A stretch of 64,000 nt of DNA from positions 2,542,001 through 2,606,000 of the forward strand of contig NZ_CP027295.1 in NCBI RefSeq assembly GCF_005490785.1, given 5' to 3'. Numbering within the stretch: the first letter of the stretch is position 1; each line of letters opens with the position of its first letter. Source of the DNA: Brachybacterium sp. SGAir0954 (GTDB lineage Bacteria; Actinomycetota; Actinomycetes; Actinomycetales; Dermabacteraceae). Below the pieces are notes generated by a model. It searched no databases. It was not told where the DNA came from and saw only the letters and a list, made by a program, of their open reading frames with translations. A program made the position numbers and the translations under genes. Shown here piece by piece: positions 1 to 9,713 of the stretch.

Positions 1-316
1 TCGAGACGCGGTCCCTGGTGCCGACGATGTCGTCGACCGTGATCGTGAAGGTGTCACCCACCTCGAGGAAGTGCGGGCCGTCCTCGAACTTCCCCAGACG
101 GATCTTGGGGCCCTGCAGATCGACGAGGATCGCCACGTTCTGGCCGAGGTCCTCGGCCGCGCGCCGGATGTTCGCGTACACCTGCTCGTGGTCCGCGTGA
201 GAGCCGTGGCTGAGGTTCATCCGGGCGACGTTCATCCCGGACTCGATCAGGGTACGGATCTGCTCATACGTGTTCGTCGCCGGACCGAGAGTGCAGACGA
301 TCTTCGCTTTTCGCAT
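1..316 (-). CDS. pyk: Pyruvate kinase, N-terminal part (cut by window edge)
   Basis: Last step of glycolysis: phosphoenolpyruvate plus ADP to pyruvate plus ATP, in the cytosol. About 105 residues are present, beginning MRKAKIVCTLGPATNTYEQI, followed by the barrel motifs GMNVARMNLSHG and DLQGPKIRLG, which are characteristic of the family; the rest of the roughly 480-residue protein lies beyond base 1. The ATG at 316-314 is the only sensible start, because the conserved TKIVCTLGPA-like strand begins three residues later. The ribosome site is weak (GGGT 6 bases upstream). It follows gltD in the same direction, but a hairpin at 356-377 separates them, so it probably has its own promoter. Confidence 0.95.
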   Translation of the reverse strand, partial: MRKAKIVCTLGPATNTYEQIRTLIESGMNVARMNLSHGSHADHEQVYANIRRAAEDLGQNVAILVDLQGPKIRLGKFEDGPHFLEVGDTFTITVDDIVGTRDRVS

Positions 317-355
317 GTCAACCCATCTGTTGTTCCTGTAGGGGCCGCGGGCCAG

Positions 356-377
356 GGCGGAGTGGGGACGCTCCGCC
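356..377 (-). terminator. Hairpin after gltBD
   Basis: GGCGGAG and CTCCGCC form a perfect 7-bp stem around an 8-base loop, about 40 bases past the gltD stop and before pyk. There is no clear U-tract, as is usual at this GC content. It is the likely end of the gltBD transcript; a TAGGCT box at 405-410 on the same strand could be a pyk -10 element, but no -35 is visible. Confidence 0.4.
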
Positions 378-415
378 TCGGGGGACGCAGCATCGCGTGA
401 TCAGAGCCTAGTCTT

Positions 416-1894
416 TCACACCGTGAGCGCGGTCTCCCCGGCGTGGACAGGCGCCGGGAGGGAGCTCGCGCCCATGAGGTGACGGTCCACCGCGGCGGCC
501 GCGCTGCGACCCTCCGCGATCGCCCAGACGATGAGGCTCTGACCGCGCGCGCAGTCGCCCGCGGTGAAGACGCCGGGGACGCTCGTCTCCCAGCTGTCGT
601 CGTGCTCGATGTTGCCGCGGGAGGTGGTCACGAGACCGAGCTGCTCGACCAGACCCTCCTGCTGCGGGCCGGTGAAGCCCATGGCCACGAGAACGAGCGT
701 CGCCGGGAGCACCTGGTCGGTGCCCGGGGTCGGGAGCCGCTTGCCGTCGCGGTACTGGGTCCGCGCCACGCGCAGGCCCGTGACGGCGCCGTCCTCGTCG
801 ACCTCGAAGCCGGTCGTGGAGGCGAGGAAGGAGCGGTCGCCGCCCTCCTCGTGCGCGGTCGTCACCTCGAAGAGCACGGGGTGCGTGGGCCACGGGTGCG
901 ATTCGTCGCGCTCGACCGGCGGCTGGGTGCCGATCGCCAGCGTGGTCACCGAGCGCGCGCCCTGGCGCAGAGCGGTGCCCAGGCAGTCGGCGCCGGTGTC
1001 GCCGCCGCCGATGATGACGACGTCCTTGCCCTCCGCGGAGATCGGCGCCTCGAGCGTGTCCCCCTCCACGAGCCGGTTGGCCTGGGTGAGGTACTCCATC
1101 GCCGGGAAGATGCCCGCGGCCTCGCGGCCGGGGACGGGCAGGTCGCGCGGCGCGGAGGAGCCCGTCGCCACGAGCACCGCGTCGAAGCGGCTGCGCAGCT
1201 CCTCGACGCTCATCGCGCCCTCGCCGCTGCCGCCCACGTCCACACCCGTGCGGAAGCGCGTGCCCTCGGCCCGCATCTGCTTCAGCCGGCGGTCCACGTG
1301 GCGCTTCTCGAGCTTGAACTCCGGGATGCCGTAGCGCAGGAGGCCGCCGATGCGGTCGTCGCGCTCGAGCACCACGACCGAGTGGCCCGCCCGGGTCAGC
1401 TGCTGCGCGGCCGCGAGGCCCGCGGGCCCGGAGCCGACCACGGCGACCGAGCGACCCGTCTGGCGGCTCGCCTCGACGGGCTGGACCCAGCCCTCGTCGA
1501 AGGCGCGGTCGATGATCGACACCTCGACGTTCTTGATCGTCACCGCGGGCTGGTTGATGCCGAGCACGCAGCTGGACTCGCAGGGCGCGGGGCAGGCGCG
1601 ACCGGTGAACTCCGGGAAGTTGTTCGTCGCGTGGAGCCGCTCGGCGGCCTCCTGCCAGTCGCCCCGGTACACGAGGTCGTTCCACTCGGGGATGAGGTTG
1701 CCCAGCGGGCAGCCCTGGTGGCAGAACGGGATGCCGCAGTTCATGCAGCGTCCGGCCTGCCGGGACACGACGTCGAGGGTGCCCTTCTCGCGGGCCTCGT
1801 AGACCTCGCGCCAGTCCATGAGGCGCACGGGGACCGGGCGACGCTCGGGGAGCTCACGCTCGCGGTACCGCAGGAATCCGCGGGGATCAGCCAT
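416..1894 (-). CDS. gltD: Glutamate synthase (NADPH) small subunit
   Basis: Electron-input subunit of GOGAT: oxidises NADPH with FAD and passes electrons through Fe-S clusters to GltB, which makes glutamate from glutamine and 2-oxoglutarate. The 492-residue protein has N-terminal cluster cysteines at about 50, 53, 58 and 62 (CMNCGIPFCHQGC) and 101, 105, 109 (CPAPCESSC), an FAD-binding GSGPAGL near 154 and a nucleotide-binding IIGGGDTGAD near 300. Length is normal for the family. The ATG at 1894 overlaps the last 8 bases of gltB, so translation is coupled; longer in-frame starts lie inside gltB and are not credible. Loss of Fe-S supply from the suf operon in this window would be expected to affect it. 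Confidence 0.96.
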   Translation of the reverse strand: MADPRGFLRYRERELPERRPVPVRLMDWREVYEAREKGTLDVVSRQAGRCMNCGIPFCHQGCPLGNLIPEWNDLVYRGDWQEAAERLHATNNFPEFTGRACPAPCESSCVLGINQPAVTIKNVEVSIIDRAFDEGWVQPVEASRQTGRSVAVVGSGPAGLAAAQQLTRAGHSVVVLERDDRIGGLLRYGIPEFKLEKRHVDRRLKQMRAEGTRFRTGVDVGGSGEGAMSVEELRSRFDAVLVATGSSAPRDLPVPGREAAGIFPAMEYLTQANRLVEGDTLEAPISAEGKDVVIIGGGDTGADCLGTALRQGARSVTTLAIGTQPPVERDESHPWPTHPVLFEVTTAHEEGGDRSFLASTTGFEVDEDGAVTGLRVARTQYRDGKRLPTPGTDQVLPATLVLVAMGFTGPQQEGLVEQLGLVTTSRGNIEHDDSWETSVPGVFTAGDCARGQSLIVWAIAEGRSAAAAVDRHLMGASSLPAPVHAGETALTV

Positions 1895-4800
1895 GGGTGG
1901 CCTCCATGATGGTGTTCCAGACTTCGTTCGAATCGGGGTCGATCCCGGCGGCGAGGGCGTCCTCGCGGATGCCGGTGATCTCGAGGAACGCGCGCGGCGC
2001 GATCTCGGTGAGGCGCGCGAACAGCTCGTCCTCGTCCGCGAGCAGCGAGGCCGCGCGGTCGGAGCCCGTGCGCCGGGCGTGCTCACGGATCGCGGAGACC
2101 ACGAACTCCCGGTGGTCCTCGCGGACCGGGGAGATCTCGAAGGTCGCGGCGTCCGCGGGGTTCAGGTCGTTCTCGTCGAGGTCGAGCACGAAGAGCGTGC
2201 CGCCGCTCATGCCCGCGCCGAGGTTGCGGCCGGTGGGGCCGAGCACCAGGACGACGCCGCCGGTCATGTACTCGGCGCCGTGGTCGCCGATGCCCTCGAC
2301 CACGAGCGTCGCGCCGGAGTTGCGCACACCGAAGCGCTCGCCCGCGGCGCCCGCGAGGAACAGCTTCCCGCTCGTGGCGCCGTAGGCGCAGGTGTTGCCC
2401 GCGATCGCGGCGGAGGTCAGCGAGCCGGTCGTCCCGCGGCCGTGGCCCACGGCGACGATGCCGCCCGAGAGCCCCTTGCCCACGTAGTCGTTCGTGTCGC
2501 CCGTGAGCTCGAGGGTCACGCCCGCCGGGAGGAAGGCGCCGAGGCTCTGGCCGCCGGTGCCGTCGAGGTCGAGCACGATCGCGTCCTCCGCGAGGCCCGC
2601 GCCGCCCGTGCGGCGAGTGACCTCGTGGCCCAGCAGGGTGCCCGTCGTGCGCTGCACGTTGCGGATGGAGCCGGTGATGCGCACGGACTCCTGCTCCCCC
2701 TCGATGACGGGGAGCGCCTGCTCGATCCACGGGTGGTCCGCGGCGAGGTCGAGGTGGTGGTCCTGCCCGCGACGGCGGCGCGGGAAGTCGCCCTCCATGA
2801 TCGTGGGTGCCGCGAGGATCGCCTCGAGGTCGAGCCCGCGGTGCTTGGCGCGGGCGAGCTCGCTGCGGGAGCGGTCGTCCTCGGCGAGGCCCAGCAGGTC
2901 GGTGCGGCCCACCGCCTCGTCGAGGGAGCGCAGCCCCAGCGCCGCGAGGTGCTCGCGCACCTGCTCGGCGATGAACTGGAAGAAGGTCACGACGTGGTCG
3001 GCGTGCCCGGTGTAGCGGGCGCGCAGCTCAGGGTTCTGGGTCGCGACGCCCACGGGGCACGTGTCCAGGTGGCACACGCGCATCATGACGCAGCCGGAGA
3101 CGACGAGCGGGGCGGTCGCGAAGCCGTACTCCTCGGCGCCCAGCAGTGCGGCGATGACGACGTCGCGCCCGGTCTTCATCTGACCGTCGACCTGGACGGT
3201 GATGCGGTCCCGCAGACCGTTCAGGAGCAGGGTCTGCTGGGTCTCGGCGAGGCCCAGCTCCCAGGGCGTGCCCGCGTGCTTGAGCGAGTTCATCGGGCTC
3301 GCGCCGGTGCCGCCGTCGTGCCCCGAGATGAGGACGACATCCGCATGCGCCTTCGAGACGCCGGTCGCGACCGTGCCCACCCCGAAGCGGGAGACGAGCT
3401 TGACGTGGACGCGGGCCGCGGGGTTCGCGGACTTCGCGTCGTGGATCAGCTGGGCGAGGTCCTCGATCGAGTAGATGTCGTGGTGCGGCGGCGGGGAGAT
3501 GAGACCGATCCCGGGGGTCGAGTGACGGGTCCGCGCGATCCATGGGTAGACCTTCTCCGGCGGGAGCTGGCCGCCCTCGCCGGGCTTCGCGCCCTGCGCG
3601 ATCTTGATCTGGATGTCCTTGGCGAAGCTGAGGTACTCGCTCGTCACGCCGAAGCGGCCCGAGGCGATCTGCTTGATCGCGCTGCTGCGCTCGGGATCGT
3701 GCAGGCGCTCGGGGTCCTCGCCGCCCTCACCGCTGTTGGACATGCCGCCGAGGCGGTTCATCGCGATCGCGAGGGTCTCGTGCGCCTCCTGCGAGATCGA
3801 GCCGTAGCTCATCGCACCGGTCATGAAGCGCTTGGTGATCGACTCGACCGGCTCGACCTCCTCGATCGGCACCGGGTTCAGCTGGCCGGTGCGCAGGCGC
3901 AGCAGGCCGCGGATCGTCATGAGCCGCTCGTGCTGGTCGTCCACGGCGTCCGTGTACTTCCGGAACTCGTCGTAGCGGCGGCTGCGGGTCGAGTGCTGGA
4001 GGCGGAAGACGGTCTCCGGGGTGAACAGGTGCGGCTCGCCCTCGCGACGCCACTGGTACTCGCCGCCCACGGGGAGGCGGCGGTGCGCGAGCTGGTCGCC
4101 CTCGACGGGGTACGCGAGCGCGTGGCGCGCCGCGTTCTCCTTCGCGACGACCTCGAGGTCGATGCCGCCGATCCGGGTCGTGGTGCCGGGGAACCAGGTC
4201 TCCGCGAAGTCCTCGGCGAGGCCCACGGCCTCGAAGATCTGCGCGCCGCGGTAGGAGGCGACCGTCGCGATGCCCATCTTCGACATGATCTTCAGGACGC
4301 CCTTGCCGAGCGCGTAGTTGAGGTTCGCGACGGCCTTCTCCGGGGTCACGTCGCCGAGGACGCCGCGGCGCACGAGGTCCTCGACGCTCTCCATCGCGAG
4401 GTACGGGTTCACGGCGCTCGCGCCGTAGCCGATGAGCAGCGCCGCGTGGTGCACCTCGCGCACGTCGCCCGCCTCGACCACGAGCGCGGCGCGGGTGCGG
4501 CGACCGGTGCGCACGAGGTGGTGCTGCACGGCCGAGGTCATGAGCAGCGAGGGGATCGGGGCGAGCAGCGCGTTGGCGTCGCGGTCGGTGAGCACGAGGA
4601 AGGTCGCGCCCGCGTCGATCGCGGCGACGGCCTCCTCGCAGATCTCGTGGAGCCGCTCCTCGAGCGCCCGCGCTCCGCCGGCCACGTGGTACAGCCCCTT
4701 GAGGCGCGCGGCGCGGAAGTCCGCGGTGCCCTCGAGCGTGTGGACGCCGTAGATCGTGGCGAGCTCGTCGTTGTCGATGATCGGGAAGTCGAGCGAGAGC

Positions 4801-6467
4801 TGGCGCGCGTGCTCCGGCGTCTCGTCGAGCAGGTTGCCCGAGGCGCCGATGGTGACGCCGAGGCTGGTGACGATCTCCTCGCGCAGCGAGTCGAGAGGCG
4901 GGTTCGTCACCTGCGCGAACATCTGCGTGAAGTAGTCGAACAGGAGCCGCGGGCGGTCCGAGAGCACCGCGATCGGGGTATCGGTGCCCATCGCGCCGAG
5001 CGGCTCCGCGCCCTTGGCGGCCATGGGGGCGAGCAGCACCCGCAGCTCCTCCTCCGTGTAGCCGAAGGTCTGCTGGCGGCGCACGACCGAGGAGCGGGAG
5101 TGGACGATGTGCTCGCGGCGCGGGAGGTCCGCGAGGCGCACCTTCTGCTCGGCGACCCACTGCCCGTAGGGCTGAGCGCTCGCGATCTCGTGCTTGACCT
5201 CGTCGCTCGGGACGACCTCGCCGCGCTCGAGGTCCACGAGGAAGATCTCGCCGGGGGCGACGCGGCCGGTGCGGGCGATCCGCTCGCGGGGCACGTCGAG
5301 CAGGCCGGTCTCGGAGCCGAGGACGACGAGGTCGTCCTCGGTGATCCAGTAGCGCAGGGGGCGCAGTCCGTTGCGGTCCAGACGGGCGCCCACCTGGGTG
5401 CCGTCGGTGAAGACGAGCGAGGCGGGGCCGTCCCACGGCTCCTGGAGCGCCGCGTGGTACTCGTAGAAGGCGCGCAGCTCGGGGTCCATGTGGGGGTCGT
5501 TCTCCCACGGCTCCGGCACGAGCATCATGAGCGCGTGCGGGAGGGAGCGGCCCGAGAGGTGCAGCAGCTCGAGGACCTCGTCGAGGCTCGCGGAGTCGGA
5601 GGCGCCCTCGCTGTTCACGGGCAGCAGCCGCGAGAAGTCCTCCCCGAACACGTCGGTGGACATGACGCCCTCGGCCGCGCGCACGCGGTTGCGGTTGCCG
5701 ATGACGGTGTTGATCTCGCCGTTGTGGGCGAGCACGCGGAAGGGGTGCGCGAGCGGCCAGGCGGGGAAGGTGTTCGTCGAGAAGCGCGAGTGGACGACCG
5801 CGAGCTCGGTGGTCATCCGCGGGTCGGCGAGGTCCGGGTAGAAGTCCGCGAGCTGCTGCGGGGTGAGCATGCCCTTGTAGACCATGACCCGGGTGGAGAG
5901 CGAGGGGAAGTACGCGCCGGTCGTGTGCTCGAACCGGCGGCGCACCGCGAAGGCGGCGCGCTCGAGGGCGAGGCCGGTGCGCTCCCCCGCCGCGTCGACG
6001 AGGAAGACCTGCTCGAAGCGGGGCTGGACGGCGGCCGCCGAGGGGCCCACGAGCCCTTCGACGATCGGGACCTCGCGCCGGCCGAGGACGCTCAGGCCCT
6101 CCTCCCGGGCGATCGTGTCGAGGGCCGCGAGGGCCTCGCCGCGGGCGGCGTCCTCGCGGGGAAGGAAGCCGATGCCGGCCGCGTAGGCGCCTCGCTCGGG
6201 GAGCTCGAGGCCGGAGACCTCGCGGAGGAAGGCGTCGGGCATCTGCAGCAGGATGCCCGCGCCGTCGCCCGTGTTCTCCTCGGCGCCCACGGCGCCGCGG
6301 TGGTCGAGGTTGAGCAGGGCGGTGAGCCCGGCCTCGACGATGTCGTGCCCGGGAGTGCCGCGGAGGGTGGCGACCATGGCCACGCCGCAGGAGTCGACCT
6401 CGCTCTCGGGCCGGTAGAGGCCCTGAGCGGGAGGGAGGCTGGAGAAGCGGGAGTCGAGGGGGATCAT
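1887..6467 (-). CDS. gltB: Glutamate synthase large subunit
   Basis: Transfers the amide of glutamine to 2-oxoglutarate. At 1526 residues it has full family length. Domains in order: class II glutamine amidotransferase with Cys27 as the N-terminal nucleophile after removal of a 26-residue propeptide (VDSCGVAMVATLRG), central domain about 480-770, FMN-binding synthase barrel about 830-1200 with the 3Fe-4S cysteines in MRVCHLDTCPVG, and a C-terminal GxGxG beta-helix. The ATG at 6467 is preceded by GAAGGG seven bases upstream. It lies 101 bases after lgt on the same strand; I see no convincing promoter in that gap, so read-through from the trp-lgt run is possible. Confidence 0.97.
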   Translation of the reverse strand: MIPLDSRFSSLPPAQGLYRPESEVDSCGVAMVATLRGTPGHDIVEAGLTALLNLDHRGAVGAEENTGDGAGILLQMPDAFLREVSGLELPERGAYAAGIGFLPREDAARGEALAALDTIAREEGLSVLGRREVPIVEGLVGPSAAAVQPRFEQVFLVDAAGERTGLALERAAFAVRRRFEHTTGAYFPSLSTRVMVYKGMLTPQQLADFYPDLADPRMTTELAVVHSRFSTNTFPAWPLAHPFRVLAHNGEINTVIGNRNRVRAAEGVMSTDVFGEDFSRLLPVNSEGASDSASLDEVLELLHLSGRSLPHALMMLVPEPWENDPHMDPELRAFYEYHAALQEPWDGPASLVFTDGTQVGARLDRNGLRPLRYWITEDDLVVLGSETGLLDVPRERIARTGRVAPGEIFLVDLERGEVVPSDEVKHEIASAQPYGQWVAEQKVRLADLPRREHIVHSRSSVVRRQQTFGYTEEELRVLLAPMAAKGAEPLGAMGTDTPIAVLSDRPRLLFDYFTQMFAQVTNPPLDSLREEIVTSLGVTIGASGNLLDETPEHARQLSLDFPIIDNDELATIYGVHTLEGTADFRAARLKGLYHVAGGARALEERLHEICEEAVAAIDAGATFLVLTDRDANALLAPIPSLLMTSAVQHHLVRTGRRTRAALVVEAGDVREVHHAALLIGYGASAVNPYLAMESVEDLVRRGVLGDVTPEKAVANLNYALGKGVLKIMSKMGIATVASYRGAQIFEAVGLAEDFAETWFPGTTTRIGGIDLEVVAKENAARHALAYPVEGDQLAHRRLPVGGEYQWRREGEPHLFTPETVFRLQHSTRSRRYDEFRKYTDAVDDQHERLMTIRGLLRLRTGQLNPVPIEEVEPVESITKRFMTGAMSYGSISQEAHETLAIAMNRLGGMSNSGEGGEDPERLHDPERSSAIKQIASGRFGVTSEYLSFAKDIQIKIAQGAKPGEGGQLPPEKVYPWIARTRHSTPGIGLISPPPHHDIYSIEDLAQLIHDAKSANPAARVHVKLVSRFGVGTVATGVSKAHADVVLISGHDGGTGASPMNSLKHAGTPWELGLAETQQTLLLNGLRDRITVQVDGQMKTGRDVVIAALLGAEEYGFATAPLVVSGCVMMRVCHLDTCPVGVATQNPELRARYTGHADHVVTFFQFIAEQVREHLAALGLRSLDEAVGRTDLLGLAEDDRSRSELARAKHRGLDLEAILAAPTIMEGDFPRRRRGQDHHLDLAADHPWIEQALPVIEGEQESVRITGSIRNVQRTTGTLLGHEVTRRTGGAGLAEDAIVLDLDGTGGQSLGAFLPAGVTLELTGDTNDYVGKGLSGGIVAVGHGRGTTGSLTSAAIAGNTCAYGATSGKLFLAGAAGERFGVRNSGATLVVEGIGDHGAEYMTGGVVLVLGPTGRNLGAGMSGGTLFVLDLDENDLNPADAATFEISPVREDHREFVVSAIREHARRTGSDRAASLLADEDELFARLTEIAPRAFLEITGIREDALAAGIDPDSNEVWNTIMEATHG

Positions 6468-6568
6468 GCGGGACCCTTCAGGGTTCGGCCGACGGCCAGG
6501 GCGCGTCGGGAGGGACGGGTTCCGGACGTGGCCTGGCGCCTGCCGCGCGGTGGCGCGGGGGCCCGGTC

Positions 6569-7498
6569 CTACGATCCGGTGCGGGGCTCGTCCTGGTCGG
6601 AGGGCGGGGTGCCGGAGGTGGCGACGGCGGTCTCGTCGGGCCCGTTCCCCGGGTTCTGGGGGGAGAGCTCGAAGGCGCCGTCGGCGGCGACGGTCTCACC
6701 GCCGCGGCGACGCCGGCGGACCGTCAGGAGGCAGAACATACCCACTGCGACCACGACCATGGCGAGGGCGACCACGGTGTGGATGCGCAGCGGTCCCACC
6801 ATGAGGACGGGCTCGGTGCGGATCGCGTCGATCCAGGCGCGCCCGGCGGAGTAGATGCCGACGTAGGCCCAGAACACGCGGCCGCCCGCGAGGTGGAGGC
6901 GGCGGGAGATCGCGAGCAGGACGATCACGCCGAGGAGGTTCCAGACCTGCTCGTAGAGGAAGGTCGGGTGGTAGCCGCCCGGGGTGCAGCCGGCGATGGT
7001 CTCGCCGTTGGTGACGCAGGTGACCTGCCAGGCCCAGGGGAGGTCCGTCGGGGGGCCGTACAGCTCCTGGTTGAACCAGTTGCCGAAGCGGCCGATCGCC
7101 TGGGCGACCATCAGCGTGGGGGCGATCGTGTCCGCGAGCGCGGCGAAGGAGACCTTCTTGATCCGCGACATGACGTACACGGCGATCGCGCCGCCGGCCA
7201 CGCCGCCGTAGATCGCGAGGCCGCCCTGCCAGATGTAGAGCACCGCGACAGGGTTCCCGCCGGGGCCGAAGAACGGCTCCGGGGAGGTGAGGACGTGCCA
7301 GACCCGGGCGCCGACGATGCCGGCGATGATCCCCGCGAAGGCGATGTCGAAGAGGTCGTCGCCGTCCCCGCCGCGGGCCACCCAGCGCTTCGTGGCCCAC
7401 CACAGGGCGACGCCCATCCCCAGCAGGATGCAGATCGCGTAGAAGTGGATCGTCAGCGGTCCGAGGTGGATCGCGGAGATCGGGGAGCTGGGGATCAT
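6569..7498 (-). CDS. lgt: Prolipoprotein diacylglyceryl transferase
   Basis: First enzyme of lipoprotein maturation: attaches diacylglycerol from phosphatidylglycerol to the lipobox cysteine, in the cytoplasmic membrane. The 309-residue protein has several hydrophobic segments and the Lgt signature AIGRFGNWFNQELYG. The C-terminal tail after the last membrane segment is hydrophilic, with RRRRRGGET and a short acidic end. The ATG at 7498 overlaps the trpA stop as ATGA. The trp-lgt linkage is widely conserved in actinobacteria although the two functions are unrelated; translational coupling to trpA is the visible link. Confidence 0.96.
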   Translation of the reverse strand: MIPSSPISAIHLGPLTIHFYAICILLGMGVALWWATKRWVARGGDGDDLFDIAFAGIIAGIVGARVWHVLTSPEPFFGPGGNPVAVLYIWQGGLAIYGGVAGGAIAVYVMSRIKKVSFAALADTIAPTLMVAQAIGRFGNWFNQELYGPPTDLPWAWQVTCVTNGETIAGCTPGGYHPTFLYEQVWNLLGVIVLLAISRRLHLAGGRVFWAYVGIYSAGRAWIDAIRTEPVLMVGPLRIHTVVALAMVVVAVGMFCLLTVRRRRRGGETVAADGAFELSPQNPGNGPDETAVATSGTPPSDQDEPRTGS

Positions 7499-8346
7499 GG
7501 CCGTGCCCCGGCGCCGCGCGCGCGGTCCACGCCGGCGCGGAGGTCGTCGGCGACGGCGGCGAGCGGCGCGAGGTCGCCCTCGGGGCTCTCGATCAGCGCG
7601 CGCACGAAGGCGGAGCCGACGATCACGCCGTCGGCGTAGGAGCCCACCTGCGCGGCCTGGGCGCCGTCGGAGACGCCGAGGCCCACGCACACGTTGCGGG
7701 CGCCCGCGGCGCGGGTGCGCTCGACGAGGCCCTCGGTCGCGGCGGAGACGCTCGCGCGGGTGCCGGTGACGCCCATCGTGGAGGCGGCGTAGACGAAGCC
7801 GCGGCTGTGCCCGGCGACGTAGGCGAGGCGGTCGGCCGGGGAGCTCGGGGCGACGAGGAAGACGCGGTCCACCCCGTGCTCCTCGCTCGCGGCGATCCAG
7901 TCGGCGCCCTCGTCGGGGATGAGGTCCGGGGTGATGACCCCCGCGCCGCCGGCGCCGGCGAGGTCCCGGGCGAAGGCGTCCGGGCCGTAGGCCAGGATCG
8001 GGTTCCAGTAGGACATGACGAGGATCGCGGCGCCGCGGCCGGAGAGCGCCTCGACGGCCTCGAGCACGTGGCGGGTGCGGGTCCCGGCGGCGAGGGCCGC
8101 GCTCGCGGCCTGCTGGATGACGGCGCCGTCCATGACGGGGTCGGAGTAGGGCAGGCCCAGCTCGATCATGTCCGCACCGTGGTCGATGAGCGTGCGAGCG
8201 GCATCGATCGAGCCCTGCACGGACGGGAAGCCGACGGGCAGGTAGCCGATCAGGGCGGGGCGGCCCTCGGCGCGGGCGGCGTCGATCGCATGGCCGGCGC
8301 GCAGCCGGTCGGTGCCGCTCGCGGCGACGGAGCGGGGCGCGGTCAT
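7495..8346 (-). CDS. trpA: Tryptophan synthase alpha chain
   Basis: Cleaves indole-3-glycerol phosphate to indole and glyceraldehyde 3-phosphate; indole is channelled to TrpB. The 283-residue TIM barrel carries catalytic Glu62 ([11 protein letters not shown]) and Asp73 ([11 protein letters not shown]) and the phosphate-binding GLGVSDG and GVIVGSAFV segments. Length is slightly above the usual 265-270 because of an N-terminal extension of about 12 residues. It overlaps trpB by four bases (ATGA) and lgt by four bases, consistent with a single translationally coupled transcript. Confidence 0.97.
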   Translation of the reverse strand: MTAPRSVAASGTDRLRAGHAIDAARAEGRPALIGYLPVGFPSVQGSIDAARTLIDHGADMIELGLPYSDPVMDGAVIQQAASAALAAGTRTRHVLEAVEALSGRGAAILVMSYWNPILAYGPDAFARDLAGAGGAGVITPDLIPDEGADWIAASEEHGVDRVFLVAPSSPADRLAYVAGHSRGFVYAASTMGVTGTRASVSAATEGLVERTRAAGARNVCVGLGVSDGAQAAQVGSYADGVIVGSAFVRALIESPEGDLAPLAAVADDLRAGVDRARGAGARP

Positions 8347-9713
8347 CGCGTGGCCTCCTGGGCAGGGGTGTCGAGGGTGCCGCGGGCGAGCTCGCGCAGG
8401 TGCTCGAGATCGCCGGGGACGCCCGGGAAGGTGCCCTGCTCGGCGGGGCGGTCCTGGTCGTCGACGAGGCCGAACCAGCGCGAGGCCGTGTCGACGTCCT
8501 TGTCGCCGCGGCCGGAGAGGCTCACGAGGATCGTGGACCCCTCCCCCAGCTCACGGCCCAGCTCGAGCGCTCCCGCGAGGGCGTGGGCGGACTCGACGGC
8601 GGGCATGATGCCCTCGGTCATGGAGAGCAGGGCGAAGGCGTCCATCGCGGGTCCGTCGTCGATCGCGCGGTACTCGGCGCGGCCGGTCGCCGCGAGCCAG
8701 GCGTGCTCGGGGCCGACGCTCGGGTAGTCGAGCCCCGCGGAGACGGAGTGCGAGGGGATGGTCTGGCCGTCCTCGTCCTGCATGACGAAGCTGCGCGCCC
8801 CGTGGAGCACGCCGGGCGTCCCGCCGGTGAGGGTCGCGCTGTGGCGTCCGGTCGCGATCCCGTCGCCGCCTGCCTCGCAGCCGACGAGCCGCACGAGCGG
8901 GTCGGTGTCGTCGAGGAAGGCGTGGAAGATGCCCATGGCGTTGGAGCCGCCGCCCACGCACGCGACGACCGCGTCGGGCAGGGCGCCGGTGCGCTCGAGG
9001 ACCTGGGAGCGGGCCTCCTCGCCGATGATCCGGTGGAAGTCGCGGACCATCGTCGGGAAGGGGTGGGGGCCGGCGACCGTGCCCAGCAGGTAATGGGTGG
9101 TCTCCACGTTGGCGACCCAGTCGCGGAAGGCCTCGTTGATGGCGTCCTTGAGCGTGCGGGACCCCTGGGACACGGCGACGACGTCCGCCCCGAGCAGGCG
9201 CATCCGGGCGACGTTCAGCGCCTGCCGCTCGGTGTCCTCCTCACCCATGTAGATCGTGCACTCGAGGCCGAACAGGGCCGCGGCGGTCGCGGTCGCGACG
9301 CCGTGCTGGCCGGCGCCGGTCTCCGCGATGACGCGGGTCTTGCCCATGCGCCGCGTGAGCAGCGCCTGGCCCAGCACGTTGTTGATCTTGTGGCTGCCGG
9401 TGTGGTTGAGGTCCTCGCGCTTGAGCAGGATCCGCGCGCCGCCGGCGAGCCTCGAGAACCGCGGCGCCTCGCTGAGCAGGGAGGGGCGGCCGGTGTACTC
9501 GGCGCACAGCCGGCGGTACTCGGCGAGGAACTCCGGGTCCACGAGAGCCTTCTCGTAGACCTCGGTGAGCTCGTCGAGGGCGGGCACGAGCGCCTCGGGC
9601 AGGAAGCGCCCGCCGAAGTCGCCGAAGTAGGGGCCGGTGACGGCGCGCAGCGGCGTCGTGGGGCGGGTGAGCTCGGGCAGCACGGGGCCGTCCTGGGGAG
9701 CGGTGTCGGTCAT
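8343..9713 (-). CDS. trpB: Tryptophan synthase beta chain
   Basis: PLP enzyme that condenses indole with serine to give tryptophan, in an alpha2-beta2 complex with TrpA. The 456-residue protein has the PLP lysine at about 109 ([10 protein letters not shown]), the phosphate-binding loop [10 protein letters not shown], and a C-terminal SGRGDKD that marks TrpB1. Length is somewhat above the typical 400 because of N- and C-terminal extensions of about 25 and 35 residues. It overlaps both trpC and trpA by four bases. Confidence 0.97.
   Translation of the reverse strand: MTDTAPQDGPVLPELTRPTTPLRAVTGPYFGDFGGRFLPEALVPALDELTEVYEKALVDPEFLAEYRRLCAEYTGRPSLLSEAPRFSRLAGGARILLKREDLNHTGSHKINNVLGQALLTRRMGKTRVIAETGAGQHGVATATAAALFGLECTIYMGEEDTERQALNVARMRLLGADVVAVSQGSRTLKDAINEAFRDWVANVETTHYLLGTVAGPHPFPTMVRDFHRIIGEEARSQVLERTGALPDAVVACVGGGSNAMGIFHAFLDDTDPLVRLVGCEAGGDGIATGRHSATLTGGTPGVLHGARSFVMQDEDGQTIPSHSVSAGLDYPSVGPEHAWLAATGRAEYRAIDDGPAMDAFALLSMTEGIMPAVESAHALAGALELGRELGEGSTILVSLSGRGDKDVDTASRWFGLVDDQDRPAEQGTFPGVPGDLEHLRELARGTLDTPAQEATR

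Noticed and set aside
1818-6854. A 1678-codon open frame on the plus strand opposite gltB
   Set aside because: At this GC content stop codons are rare in the antisense frames. The translation is a low-complexity mix of Gly, Val, Arg and Asp with no domain, and it lies exactly opposite a complete, well-conserved gltB.
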